Below, piece by piece: positions 15,692-23,981 of a DNA stretch of 48,994 nt; position 1 is the first letter of the stretch, and every line of letters starts with the position of its first letter. The position numbers were made by a program, and so were the translations under genes. Origin of the DNA: JBKEAR01 sp047972425 (GTDB lineage: Bacteria; Pseudomonadota; Alphaproteobacteria; JBKEAR01). The notes under the pieces were generated by a model. That model did no database searches. It had not been told where the DNA came from and worked only from the letters and a program-made list of their open reading frames with translations. The stretch lies in contig JBKEAR010000008.1 of NCBI GenBank assembly GCA_047972425.1, positions 1 through 48,994 of the forward strand, in the 5' to 3' direction.

Positions 15692-16564
15692 ATGATGATG
15701 CCATCAATGCGTTTAAAAGGCATAATCCTTATAATCCTTGCCGCTATATGTTGGAGCTTTATCGGGCCTTTGGGCTCAGTAGCGATGCGCAACCATATAA
15801 ACCCGTTAGAGGTTGCCTTTTGGCGGGCTTTTTTAGCGGGTTCTTGTTTTTTGGTTTTGGCCGTAATCTCTCGGCAAAAACCCCATTATGTACAATCGGA
15901 TATCCCATTATTATTGGGCTGGGTATTATTTGGTGTATTGCTTAATTTTGTATCTTATATGTTTGCTGTGCATTATGTGGGTAATGGCTTAGCTTCTATT
16001 TTGCTTTATACCGCCCCTTTATGGATTATTGTAATATCCGCTTTGATATTTAGAGACTTCCCTCGTATATCTCAGTTGGTAGCTCTTGGCTTAGGCTTAG
16101 GTGGTATTATTGCTATTTGTTGGCCGGGGGAACATATACAATTATCGCTCATTGGCATTATGAGCGGTATTGCATCGGGGTTAGGATATGCTTTGCAGTA
16201 TTTTTTTAATAACAGCGCACTTAAACGCCAACCGATATTTTGGAATTTTGCCATCTTATTTTTATTAACCAGCTTATGTATATTGCCCTTTGTGAATTTT
16301 GCCCCCAAAACGCCAATTATTTGGCTGAGCTTATTTTCATTAGGCGCAATAGCAACAGTTTTGGCCTATATGTTTTGGAGCTCATCCATGCGGTATTTAA
16401 TACCGGTTACGGTTTCGATTATTGCATTGTTAGAACCTGCTTTGGCTACATTATGGGGGATATTATTTTTTAACGAGCAACCCAGCCCCATGATTTATTT
16501 AGGCGGCACCCTCATTTTACTTTCGGCTGTGCTGATAACAATATTACCGCAAAAAACTGCTTAA
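15692..16564 (+). CDS. EamA-family (DMT) transporter
   Basis: This is a ten-helix drug/metabolite-type transporter of 290 residues with the two-fold EamA repeat; each half starts with a helix and ends in a conserved Glu/Pro-containing helix (LLEPALATLWGILFFNEQPSP in the second half). It probably exports a small metabolite such as an amino acid; the substrate is unknown. The start is uncertain because three ATG codons lie in a row at 15692-15700, with no strong ribosome site. It follows the membrane protein gene by 5 nt and converges on the ABC ATPase gene. Confidence 0.88.
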   Translation: MMMPSMRLKGIILIILAAICWSFIGPLGSVAMRNHINPLEVAFWRAFLAGSCFLVLAVISRQKPHYVQSDIPLLLGWVLFGVLLNFVSYMFAVHYVGNGLASILLYTAPLWIIVISALIFRDFPRISQLVALGLGLGGIIAICWPGEHIQLSLIGIMSGIASGLGYALQYFFNNSALKRQPIFWNFAILFLLTSLCILPFVNFAPKTPIIWLSLFSLGAIATVLAYMFWSSSMRYLIPVTVSIIALLEPALATLWGILFFNEQPSPMIYLGGTLILLSAVLITILPQKTA

Positions 16565-16578
16565 AAAGCGATTATATT

Positions 16579-17346
16579 TTATTTATAGTTATTTTCTAAA
16601 AATTTGCGTACACGTTCTGATTTCGGGTGGTTGAAAAATTCATCGGGAGCAGCATCTTCTTCTATACGGCCTTCATGTAGGAAAACCACACGGTTAGAAA
16701 CCTCGCGGCAAAAGCCCATTTCGTGCGTTACAACAAGCATGGTGCGGCCTTCATCGGCCAAAGCGGTCATTACTCGTAAAACCTCACCCACAAGCTCAGG
16801 ATCTAAAGCCGATGTTGGTTCGTCAAATAACAAAACCTCGGGCTCCATTGCAAGGGCGCGAGCAATGGCGGCACGCTGTTGTTGCCCACCAGAGAGCCAA
16901 TTGGGGTAATGGTCGCGCCTATCCGCCATACCCACACGCTCTAATAAACGCTCTGCACGCTCAATGGCCTCGTTACGGGGTACGCCCAACACATGTACAG
17001 GGGCTTCAATGATGTTATCGAGCACGGTCATATGAGTCCATAAATTAAAACTTTGGAAAACAAAACCAATGCGCGAGCGAAAATGGCTCAGCTGCTTGGT
17101 ATCCACGGCATCAAGCATGCCATCGGCTTTGGGGGTTAATTTAAGCTCTTCTCCCCGTAAAAAAATCTCTCCTTTATGGGGGCGCTCCAATAAATTAATG
17201 CAGCGTAATAATGTAGATTTTCCCGAACCCGATGAACCGATAATAGCCGTAACATCGCCCTTATTTGCTTTAAGTGATATTCCTTTTAATACCTCATTAT
17301 TGCCAAATGATTTATGGATATTTTCAACACGTAAAGCTTCGGACAT
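16579..17346 (-). CDS. Polar amino acid ABC transporter ATP-binding protein (HisP type), orphan
   Basis: This is an ABC ATPase of 255 residues with Walker A GSSGSGKS, Q-loop FQSFNLWTHMTVLDN, signature LSGGQQQR, Walker B LLFDEPTSALDP and switch His in VVTHEMGF. The lysine-arginine-histidine/glutamine group is indicated by the GFVFQSFNLW-HMTVLDNI block and the overall length. Such proteins energise two membrane subunits with a periplasmic binding protein. None of those partners is adjacent: its neighbours are an EamA transporter and an AI-2E-type permease. Its partner genes must be elsewhere, or it is a remnant. Confidence 0.93.
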   Translation of the reverse strand: MSEALRVENIHKSFGNNEVLKGISLKANKGDVTAIIGSSGSGKSTLLRCINLLERPHKGEIFLRGEELKLTPKADGMLDAVDTKQLSHFRSRIGFVFQSFNLWTHMTVLDNIIEAPVHVLGVPRNEAIERAERLLERVGMADRRDHYPNWLSGGQQQRAAIARALAMEPEVLLFDEPTSALDPELVGEVLRVMTALADEGRTMLVVTHEMGFCREVSNRVVFLHEGRIEEDAAPDEFFNHPKSERVRKFLENNYK

Positions 17347-17582
17347 TCATTTTGCTTTCATATTCTGATTAAACCAAATAAATATTGTAATAATAAATAT
17401 ACAGAAATACAAGATTTTTAAGCATAGCCTTATGTTATATAGCATATGTTTGGGCTATATCACTTTTAACATTTTATAAAAACATACAAATTATTGTTTT
17501 TACCATACGCTATTGGTTGTTTTTTTTCTGATTATTCGATATTCTAATGCAGTATTTATAGATTATTTGGGAAAACGCATTT
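17347..17582. other. Intergenic region between divergent ABC ATPase and AI-2E permease genes
   Basis: The 236 bases are AT-rich without an open frame of interest. A small inverted repeat, ATATAGC and GCTATAT, lies near 17437-17460. Promoters for both genes must lie here, but I cannot place them with confidence. Confidence 0.4.
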
Positions 17583-18731
17583 ATGGAAAGCGAAAATATA
17601 CGTGTACAAGGTGTAATGGTTTTTCGCATTGCGGCTGTTTTAGCCATTGCGATTATGATTACGGGCATATTGGTTGTGGGTAAATCCATTTTACAGCCAT
17701 TTGTGGTTGCCATGCTGATGTTTTTGTTTATTACATCGCTTTCTAATATTTTTGCGCGTATTCAGATATTCGGTAAAAAACTCCCCTTAGGCATACCCAC
17801 CATATTGGCATTCATTGTTATTTTTGGTGCGGTATTTTTTGTGCTCTCGATGTTTGTTTCTATTTCGGTTGCGGAAATATTATCCAAATGGGAAAGCTAT
17901 AAAAATGTGATTACCCAAATGGTGGGCGATTTGGATCATTGGGCGCAATTGCGTATTCAGAGCATAACAGGGCGCACCTTCGATATCGATAGCCGCGGCC
18001 CTGTGGTGCAGGCCTTAAACTCGATAGATGTGGGGGCATGGGCAACGCGTTTTCAGCAAGCATTAAGTAATGCCGCCAGTTTTTTTGGTTTAATGATTTT
18101 ATTTTTAATTTTTATGATCTTGGAGCAAAGAGTTTTTCACCGCAAAATAGAAGCTTTAGTTGTTAATAAAACCCAATTAAATAATTTTGATGAAGTTTTG
18201 TTGCGTATTCGCGAAGGTGTGTTTTCTTACCTACAGGTTAAAACATTTATATCGGCCTTAACGGGCATTTCTACTTATGTTATATTGCGGATTTTTGGTG
18301 TGGATTTTGCCGAGTTTTGGGCTGTTTTAACTTTTGTACTTAATTACATACCCAATATCGGCTCGCTTTTGGCCGTTGTGCTTACCTCGATTGCTGCATT
18401 GGTTCAGTTTAATGTTATTACGGTGCTTGGTTTATTTGCTTGTTTAACAGCTGTGCAACAATTTTTGGGTGGATATTTAGACCCCAAAATTAGTGGAGAC
18501 CGCCTTAATTTATCGCCCCTTGTGATTATTTTTGCCCTTGTATTTTGGGGAAAAATATGGGGTATATTAGGGGCTTTCTTTTGTGTGCCGCTTACGGCAA
18601 TTTTTAATATTATTTTAGCCAATTTTAAAGCCACACGCCCTATTGCTATTTTACTATCCTCTAAAGGGTACATTTTTAATGGTAGCGCATATGATGATGA
18701 CGAAGAAATAGCCAAAAAGGAGGACTCATAG
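17583..18731 (+). CDS. AI-2E/PerM-family transporter
   Basis: This is a membrane protein of 382 residues from the AI-2 exporter (formerly PerM/UPF0118) family. The pattern is two to three N-terminal helices, a soluble region near 95-145, then five C-terminal helices including the block FWAVLTFVLNYIPNIGSLLAVV and the downstream LVFWGKIWGILGAFFCVPLTA, both family signatures. Functions shown for members range from autoinducer-2 export to sodium/proton exchange, so the substrate is open. Its last six bases overlap the end of the convergent AraC gene. Confidence 0.9.
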   Translation: MESENIRVQGVMVFRIAAVLAIAIMITGILVVGKSILQPFVVAMLMFLFITSLSNIFARIQIFGKKLPLGIPTILAFIVIFGAVFFVLSMFVSISVAEILSKWESYKNVITQMVGDLDHWAQLRIQSITGRTFDIDSRGPVVQALNSIDVGAWATRFQQALSNAASFFGLMILFLIFMILEQRVFHRKIEALVVNKTQLNNFDEVLLRIREGVFSYLQVKTFISALTGISTYVILRIFGVDFAEFWAVLTFVLNYIPNIGSLLAVVLTSIAALVQFNVITVLGLFACLTAVQQFLGGYLDPKISGDRLNLSPLVIIFALVFWGKIWGILGAFFCVPLTAIFNIILANFKATRPIAILLSSKGYIFNGSAYDDDEEIAKKEDS

Positions 18732-19592
18732 TGTCTTTTGTTGCTGGCGATATTCTTTGGGTGTTTGCCGATAATATTTCTGAAAGCTATTATAAAACTG
18801 GCTAATTGAGCCAAAACCTGATTCTATGGCGATATCTAAAATAGGCCGATTGGTCTCGCTTAAAAGGGAGCAAGCATATTTAAGCCTTGTTTGCACAATA
18901 AATTGGCGCAAGGATATGCCTAAAATTGATTGAAAATTCCGTTGGATATGGTTGGGATGATAACCTAAATAGTCCGAAATACTTTGGTTTGTTAAGGGCT
19001 CTTGCAAATTTTGTAAAATATAGCGTAGGGTTTTAACAAAGAGCTTTTGTTTCAGATGAGTGCTTTCTTTATTGGATAAACTATAAATTTTTTGTGCCGA
19101 AAGTAAAATTTCAAAAGAATAGCGGTTGAGCAAAGCACGGATTTCTAAGCTAATCGCCTCTAACGCTTGCTGATTACGTTGGGCAACATCGTTGCGCCAA
19201 ACATCAATGAGCATGGATATAAAAGAAGAGGGGGCATCGAGGGTTAATATATTGCCCTCCATTAATAAAGATTGCACTTGGGCAGATTTATCCCATAATA
19301 AAAAACTCTCTAACGGATAATATAAATTACATAATTGGGCATTATCTTGGTTAAGTGCCTCTACTTTTAAGCTTTTATGGGGAATACCGCCCCAAAAAAA
19401 CACCAATTTTTGTGTGGGCAAATTAAATGATTGATCGCCAAAGATATACTCCATAGAACCCGAATATAAATAATTAAACTCAATATGATTATGCCAATGG
19501 TAATTGGGCATTTCTGTGGGTGGGTCTTGATATTCAATATAAAATTGGTCGTGAGAAAAAGGGTAAGATAAGTTGTTGTAAATTTTATCCAT
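18726..19592 (-). CDS. AraC-family regulator next to alpha-galactosidase
   Basis: This is a 288-residue regulator with a cupin-type N-terminal sensor (YHWHNHIEFNYLYSGSMEYIFGD, then PHKS) and two C-terminal helix-turn-helix motifs (NQSISDYLGYHPNHIQRNFQ and ILDIAIESGFGSISQFYNSFQKYY). GAGGGG precedes the ATG. It is divergent from the GH4 alpha-galactosidase, the same arrangement as MelR and MelA in enteric bacteria, so it probably activates that gene in response to an alpha-galactoside. Its end overlaps the convergent AI-2E gene by 6 nt. Confidence 0.92.
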   Translation of the reverse strand: MDKIYNNLSYPFSHDQFYIEYQDPPTEMPNYHWHNHIEFNYLYSGSMEYIFGDQSFNLPTQKLVFFWGGIPHKSLKVEALNQDNAQLCNLYYPLESFLLWDKSAQVQSLLMEGNILTLDAPSSFISMLIDVWRNDVAQRNQQALEAISLEIRALLNRYSFEILLSAQKIYSLSNKESTHLKQKLFVKTLRYILQNLQEPLTNQSISDYLGYHPNHIQRNFQSILGISLRQFIVQTRLKYACSLLSETNRPILDIAIESGFGSISQFYNSFQKYYRQTPKEYRQQQKTL

Positions 19593-19727
19593 AATATCCC
19601 CTCAATCATTCTATTACTCATATAATTTAGCATAATTGTTAAAAATAGGAATAAAAAGTTTTAATATGATAAGAAATAAATGATATTTGGGTTTAAATTC
19701 ATAAAAAAACTTAAAGGGAATAAAAAA
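19593..19727. promoter_or_regulatory. Divergent promoter region of the AraC regulator and alpha-galactosidase
   Basis: This AT-rich 135-bp gap must hold both promoters and the regulator sites. I see no clear dyad or consensus boxes. AAAGGGA at 19713-19719 is the ribosome site of the galactosidase gene. Confidence 0.4.
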
Positions 19728-21080
19728 ATGAAACAAGCAAAAATAGCCTTTATCGGCGCAGGCTCGACTATTTTTATGAAAAATATTATCGGCGATATCC
19801 TCCACAAACCCGCATTAAAAAATGCGCATTTTGCCATGATGGATATTAATGAAACCCGTTTAGAAGAATCGCGTTTTGTGGTTGAAAAGCTCATTTATTC
19901 TATCGATGCCCCAGCAACGGTCTCATGCCATTTAAATGACCAAAAAGCAGCGTTAAAAGATGCCGATTTTGTGGTCGTGGCTTTTCAGATTGGTGGCTTT
20001 GAACCTTGTACCGTAACCGATTTTGAAATTTGTAATAAATATGGGTTGCAGCAAACCATTGCCGATACTTTAGGTGTGGGTGGAATTATGCGTGCTATCC
20101 GCACAATCCCTCATTTATGGAAAATTTGCGAAGATATGCGTGCGGTTTGCCCTAATGCCACAATGCTTAATTATGTAAACCCCATGGCCATGAATACATG
20201 GGCAATGTATGCTAAATATCCCGATATTAAACAAGTTGGGCTTTGCCATTCGGTACAAGGAACAGCCAAAGAACTTGCCAATGATTTGGATATTGATTAT
20301 GCCGATTTGTGTTATCGCTCGGCCGGTATTAACCATATGGCTTTTTATTTAAATTTTGAAAAAAGAACCGAAGACGGCAGCTATGTAAATTTATACCCCG
20401 ATTTGTTAAAGGCTTATACCGATGGCAAAGCACCCAAGCATAACGACCATAATCCGCGCTGCCAAAATATTGTGCGTTATGAAATGTTTAAATATTTGGG
20501 TTATTTTGTTACCGAAAGCTCAGAGCATTTTGCCGAATATACCCCTTATTTTATTAAACCGAACCGCCCGGATATTATTGCGAAATATCAAGTACCGCTC
20601 GATGAATATCCGAAACGTTGTGTGGAGCAAATAGCCGGTTGGAAACACCAGCTAGAAGAATTTAAAGCAAGTGATAAAATTAGCTTTGAGGAAAGCCATG
20701 AATATGCCTCCACTATCATTAACTCTATTTGGACAGGTGCACCAAGCGTTATTTACGGTAATGTACGCAATGATGGTTTAATCACGAACTTACCCGATGG
20801 TTGCTGTGTAGAGGTTCCTTGTTTGGTTGATGATAATGGTATTCAGCCCACCGCAATTGGTGAAATCCCTACCCATTTGGCGGCTTTAATGCGCACCAAT
20901 ATTAATGTGCAAGAGCTAACGGTAGAGGCTATGCTTAATGAAGATAAACAGCAAATTTATTATGCGGCTTTGGTTGACCCCCATACTGCAGCTTCTTTAG
21001 ATATTGCGGATATTTACCCGCTAGTTGATGAGCTTTTGGCAGCCCATAAAGGCTGGTTGCCTAGCTGGTTAGAGCAATAA
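19728..21080 (+). CDS. melA: Alpha-galactosidase, glycoside hydrolase family 4
   Basis: GH4 enzymes cleave alpha-galactosides such as melibiose through an oxidation-elimination mechanism that needs NAD+ and a divalent metal. The 450 residues match E. coli MelA in length. The NAD loop is FIGAGSTIF (8-16), the substrate/metal block is NYVNPMAMN (148-156), and the metal ligands are Cys173 in GLCHS and His203 in GINHMAFY. ATG at 19728 is chosen for its ribosome site AAAGGGA. No sugar permease is nearby. A bidirectional terminator follows. Other GH4 activities cannot be excluded, but the sequence fits MelA best. Confidence 0.93.
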   Translation: MKQAKIAFIGAGSTIFMKNIIGDILHKPALKNAHFAMMDINETRLEESRFVVEKLIYSIDAPATVSCHLNDQKAALKDADFVVVAFQIGGFEPCTVTDFEICNKYGLQQTIADTLGVGGIMRAIRTIPHLWKICEDMRAVCPNATMLNYVNPMAMNTWAMYAKYPDIKQVGLCHSVQGTAKELANDLDIDYADLCYRSAGINHMAFYLNFEKRTEDGSYVNLYPDLLKAYTDGKAPKHNDHNPRCQNIVRYEMFKYLGYFVTESSEHFAEYTPYFIKPNRPDIIAKYQVPLDEYPKRCVEQIAGWKHQLEEFKASDKISFEESHEYASTIINSIWTGAPSVIYGNVRNDGLITNLPDGCCVEVPCLVDDNGIQPTAIGEIPTHLAALMRTNINVQELTVEAMLNEDKQQIYYAALVDPHTAASLDIADIYPLVDELLAAHKGWLPSWLEQ

Positions 21081-21090
21081 TTAGCAATAA

Positions 21091-21119
21091 AAAACGGAAG
21101 GTTGAACCTTCCGTTTTTA
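21091..21119. terminator. Bidirectional intrinsic terminator between melA and creD
   Basis: ACGGAAGGTT and AACCTTCCGT pair around a single G, flanked by A runs on the left and T runs on the right. It serves both convergent genes. Confidence 0.9.
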
Positions 21120-21136
21120 TTTTATGAGATGCTCAA

Positions 21137-22708
21137 TTAAGCTTCATTGGGTTTTTTGTTGTTAAGCTTTCGGGTCACATTCATTACAACAATCATAATG
21201 ATTAATAGAATGACCGTGCCCACAAGCAATGCATAATCCTCTAGGCGGAGCAGGGCATACATAACCGTATAAACACCCGCCATAAATAAGGCCAAGCCAA
21301 AGGCGTATTTTTTACTTTTAAGTACAAGGCCCACATAACTACAAACCATGGTAATAATTACAGCCGATGCTGCAATCCAAGCGTTATTAAAGCCAATATG
21401 CTCCGAAAGTGAAAGTAAAGTGAGGTAAAATAAACTGAGAGCCGCAACCACAATGAGATATTGCACAATATGCATTTGGCGATTGATAGATTGCTCAAAT
21501 ACAAACATACCAATTAAGGTCATACCGATAACAAGCAAACCATATTTCACGGCGCGTATGGTCATGGAGTATGGGTTGACAGGCTGCACTAAATCCACCG
21601 AAACCGTATATTCGTTAAACTGATCAAGGCCGGTATAATCATCGCCAATTTGTGGGTAAGAACGCACCAAATTGCTCACATGCCATTCGGCCTCAAAACC
21701 TTGACTATTAATGCTCTTATTATCAGGCAGGCCATTGCCCACAAAACTGGGGTGTGGCCAGTTAGATGATGTTTGGATAGTGGTTTGTTTGCCGGTGGTC
21801 GAAAATCCTAAACTTTTTACGCCATTAAGCTCAAAGTCAAAATTAAAATCACATTGGGTTTGTGCGCAATTTTGCGCATCAAAATAATAATAAAAACCCT
21901 TAGAACTACCGGAGTTTGCAACATTGGGGATACCCGAGTTGGCATCGGTATTTTCATTGCCAATTGTTAAAGGAGCAGCACCTTTTAAACCAATAGCATC
22001 ACTAACGCTTGTAACCAAAACAGCCGCACTCCAATCCACTTTAATTTGCCCTTCCTCAAGGCCATCAAAACTTAGCTTGGGTAATTGGCCGCTTGCAGTG
22101 ATTTTTGCCGTATAGACGGGCACGGGGTAAATACCGCTATAGCGTGTTTGGGTTTGCAAGTCGGTTGTTAAATTGAGTTCATTCGGTAAAAATAGCCGAT
22201 AATGCTTTGCCCATACATTGCGGGTTTTGAAGGTCTCGTTACCATCTTTATCAATAATCTTATCGTTAATAACCTCTAAACGCTGATACGGCACCCATAT
22301 GGCCGGGCCGCGAACAAGTTGGCTATTCCCCCAGCTTTCGGCAACGCGCATGGTGGCGTGCTCGGCATATTGGCTCCGATCCTGAATAAGCTCATCTAAA
22401 ATTGTTAACGGAACCATAGCCGCTAAACAGATAATCCCCATAAAAATTAAACGCACAAGGGGGTGCGATGTTACATTCTCAAACCGAAAAGATTTTATGT
22501 TATCATCAATTTCTGTGGTTTCGCTAAGTTCAGAACCATCGGGGAGGGATTCGTTTAAAATAGTAGTATCTGGCGTTGCTAAATATTTTTTTATAATCGG
22601 TAATTGTGCCGATATTGCCCATTGCACACCAAAACGCACAGCAATTGCTATGCCAATAGCACAAAGGGCAAGTATGGCTAAAAAGGCAAAAATACCAACA
22701 ACAATCAT
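21137..22708 (-). CDS. CreD-like inner membrane protein
   Basis: This is a membrane protein of 523 residues of the CreD (cell envelope integrity) family. The conserved start of the family lies at about residues 75-150 (RLIFMGIICLAAMVPL, then RSQYAEHATMRVAESWG and GPAIWVPYQ), followed by a large periplasmic part and several C-terminal helices. The first 70 residues are an extension with one extra membrane segment. In E. coli creD belongs to the CreBC regulon; here no creB or creC is present. In other bacteria it affects colicin tolerance and beta-lactam response, but its biochemical role is unknown. Confidence 0.88.
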   Translation of the reverse strand: MIVVGIFAFLAILALCAIGIAIAVRFGVQWAISAQLPIIKKYLATPDTTILNESLPDGSELSETTEIDDNIKSFRFENVTSHPLVRLIFMGIICLAAMVPLTILDELIQDRSQYAEHATMRVAESWGNSQLVRGPAIWVPYQRLEVINDKIIDKDGNETFKTRNVWAKHYRLFLPNELNLTTDLQTQTRYSGIYPVPVYTAKITASGQLPKLSFDGLEEGQIKVDWSAAVLVTSVSDAIGLKGAAPLTIGNENTDANSGIPNVANSGSSKGFYYYFDAQNCAQTQCDFNFDFELNGVKSLGFSTTGKQTTIQTSSNWPHPSFVGNGLPDNKSINSQGFEAEWHVSNLVRSYPQIGDDYTGLDQFNEYTVSVDLVQPVNPYSMTIRAVKYGLLVIGMTLIGMFVFEQSINRQMHIVQYLIVVAALSLFYLTLLSLSEHIGFNNAWIAASAVIITMVCSYVGLVLKSKKYAFGLALFMAGVYTVMYALLRLEDYALLVGTVILLIIMIVVMNVTRKLNNKKPNEA

Positions 22709-22790
22709 ATTATTTCTCTCTTTTTCTGCTTTTTCTCTTTTTGTAAGCTAATAAAGAGTTATGGCAAAAATAAGTAGAATTTTTATATAA

Positions 22791-23453
22791 TTATAATGGC
22801 CATTGGGCTTGACGATAGGCACTATCCCAAAACATCCATTCTAATTTCGATGCTTTTGTATAAGCTTGGTGCATTTTATCCACAATATCGGGTGATGCAC
22901 GGTTGGCAGCATCATTAATGATGGTAATGGCTTTTTGCACGCTTTCTTCAAACTCAGCACCAGAATAAGCATCTACCCAACCCTGATACGGATTATTTTC
23001 TGTTGGGTTTTTGGCCATCCATAAACCAACCTCGTAATAAATATGAAAGCAAGGTAAAAGACCAGCCAATGCCACCTCAAACGGTGCCTGATAAGCCAAT
23101 TTTGTTAAATAGCTAATATATAATTCGCATATGGGGGAAGGCTCGGTATTGTTATATTCTTCTTCGGATATACTAAATTCTTTTAAATAAGTTTGGTGCA
23201 AAGAGTGTTCCTCGATAATTGCACCATAAGAGCTTGAGCTGAGTATGGCCATTTGCTCGGTCGTTTGGGCTTTAGCCGCAGCAGCAGCCAAACAGCGCGA
23301 AAATCCCTCTAAATAATGGGCATCTTGGATCATATAATCCCGAAAAATATCTTGTTTTAATGTGCCGTTTTTAAGCTCCTGATTAAACGGCATTGCGAGA
23401 ATTTTTTTATAAATATGTTGATTGTCTTGCCATGCTTTTTCGATAAATAACAT
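22791..23453 (-). CDS. tenA: TenA-type aminopyrimidine aminohydrolase / thiaminase II
   Basis: TenA salvages thiamine breakdown products by hydrolysing amino-HMP and related pyrimidines. The 220 residues keep the catalytic set at the positions known from Bacillus TenA: Asp44 in MIQDAHYL, Cys135 in LLPCFHIYY and Glu205 in KLEWMFW. It follows the GNAT gene by 21 nt on the minus strand. No thiamine riboswitch is visible in the short leader, and no other thiamine gene is in the window. Confidence 0.93.
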   Translation of the reverse strand: MLFIEKAWQDNQHIYKKILAMPFNQELKNGTLKQDIFRDYMIQDAHYLEGFSRCLAAAAAKAQTTEQMAILSSSSYGAIIEEHSLHQTYLKEFSISEEEYNNTEPSPICELYISYLTKLAYQAPFEVALAGLLPCFHIYYEVGLWMAKNPTENNPYQGWVDAYSGAEFEESVQKAITIINDAANRASPDIVDKMHQAYTKASKLEWMFWDSAYRQAQWPL

Positions 23454-23474
23454 TATTCCATCCTGTTTATTTTA

Positions 23475-23927
23475 TTATTTTAAATGCAGCTTCATGCCTT
23501 CATGAGAGGCCACAAAGCCAAGTTTTTTGTAAAAATTTATTGCAGCTGGGCGGGCTTTATCGGTCGTGAGCTGCACCATGTTACAACCCTTTGTTTGGGC
23601 ATAGGCAATTGCCCATTCAAATGCGGCTTGGCCAATTTTTTGCCCCCGATAATCCTTATGCACACGCACGCCCTCAATTAGGCAACGCATGCTTCCCTTA
23701 TGGGTTAGATAAGGAATAAATGTTAATTGTAAACAGCCAATAACCAAATTATTTTTTTTTATCGCAACCAACATATTATTGGGGTCGTTATCAATGGCGG
23801 TAAATGCTTTAAGATAAAAGGGGCGCGCTTGGGCAGATATATCCTCACGCTCCCTACCCAAATCATCATCGGCCAAAAGGGCGATAATTGTATCTAAATC
23901 ATCAATAGTTGCTTCTTCAAATTTTAT
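23475..23927 (-). CDS. GNAT N-acetyltransferase with an apparent ATA start codon
   Basis: This is an acetyl-CoA-dependent acetyltransferase of the GNAT fold, about 150 residues. The acetyl-CoA loop is VRVHKDYRGQKIGQAAF, and NFYKKLGF closes the fold. The first ordinary initiator in frame is TTG at 23874-23876, which would cut off the first strand and helix. The frame is open upstream and reads KFEEATIDDLDTIIALLADD, a typical GNAT opening. GGGAGG at 23936-23941 lies 8 nt from ATA at 23925-23927, with a second ATA at 23928-23930. An in-frame TAA at 23949-23951 closes the frame, and no ATG, GTG or TTG lies between. Its substrate is unknown. tenA follows. Confidence 0.82.
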   Translation of the reverse strand: MKFEEATIDDLDTIIALLADDDLGREREDISAQARPFYLKAFTAIDNDPNNMLVAIKKNNLVIGCLQLTFIPYLTHKGSMRCLIEGVRVHKDYRGQKIGQAAFEWAIAYAQTKGCNMVQLTTDKARPAAINFYKKLGFVASHEGMKLHLK

Positions 23928-23950
23928 TATTGCGACCTCCCATAAAAATT

Positions 23951-23974
23951 AAGGAGCTTGTTTTCAAGCTCCTT
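23951..23974 (-). terminator. Intrinsic terminator after the NCS2 permease gene
   Basis: AAGGAGCTTG and CAAGCTCCTT form a 10-bp stem with a TTTT loop. On the minus strand a five-T run follows. It lies 8 nt past the permease stop and ends about 10 nt before the ribosome site of the GNAT gene, so it separates the two units. Confidence 0.88.
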
Positions 23975-23981
23975 ACATTTA

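Noticed and set aside
23475..23876. GNAT gene starting at TTG 23874
   Set aside because: It removes the conserved first strand and helix of the fold; the good ribosome site lies much further upstream.
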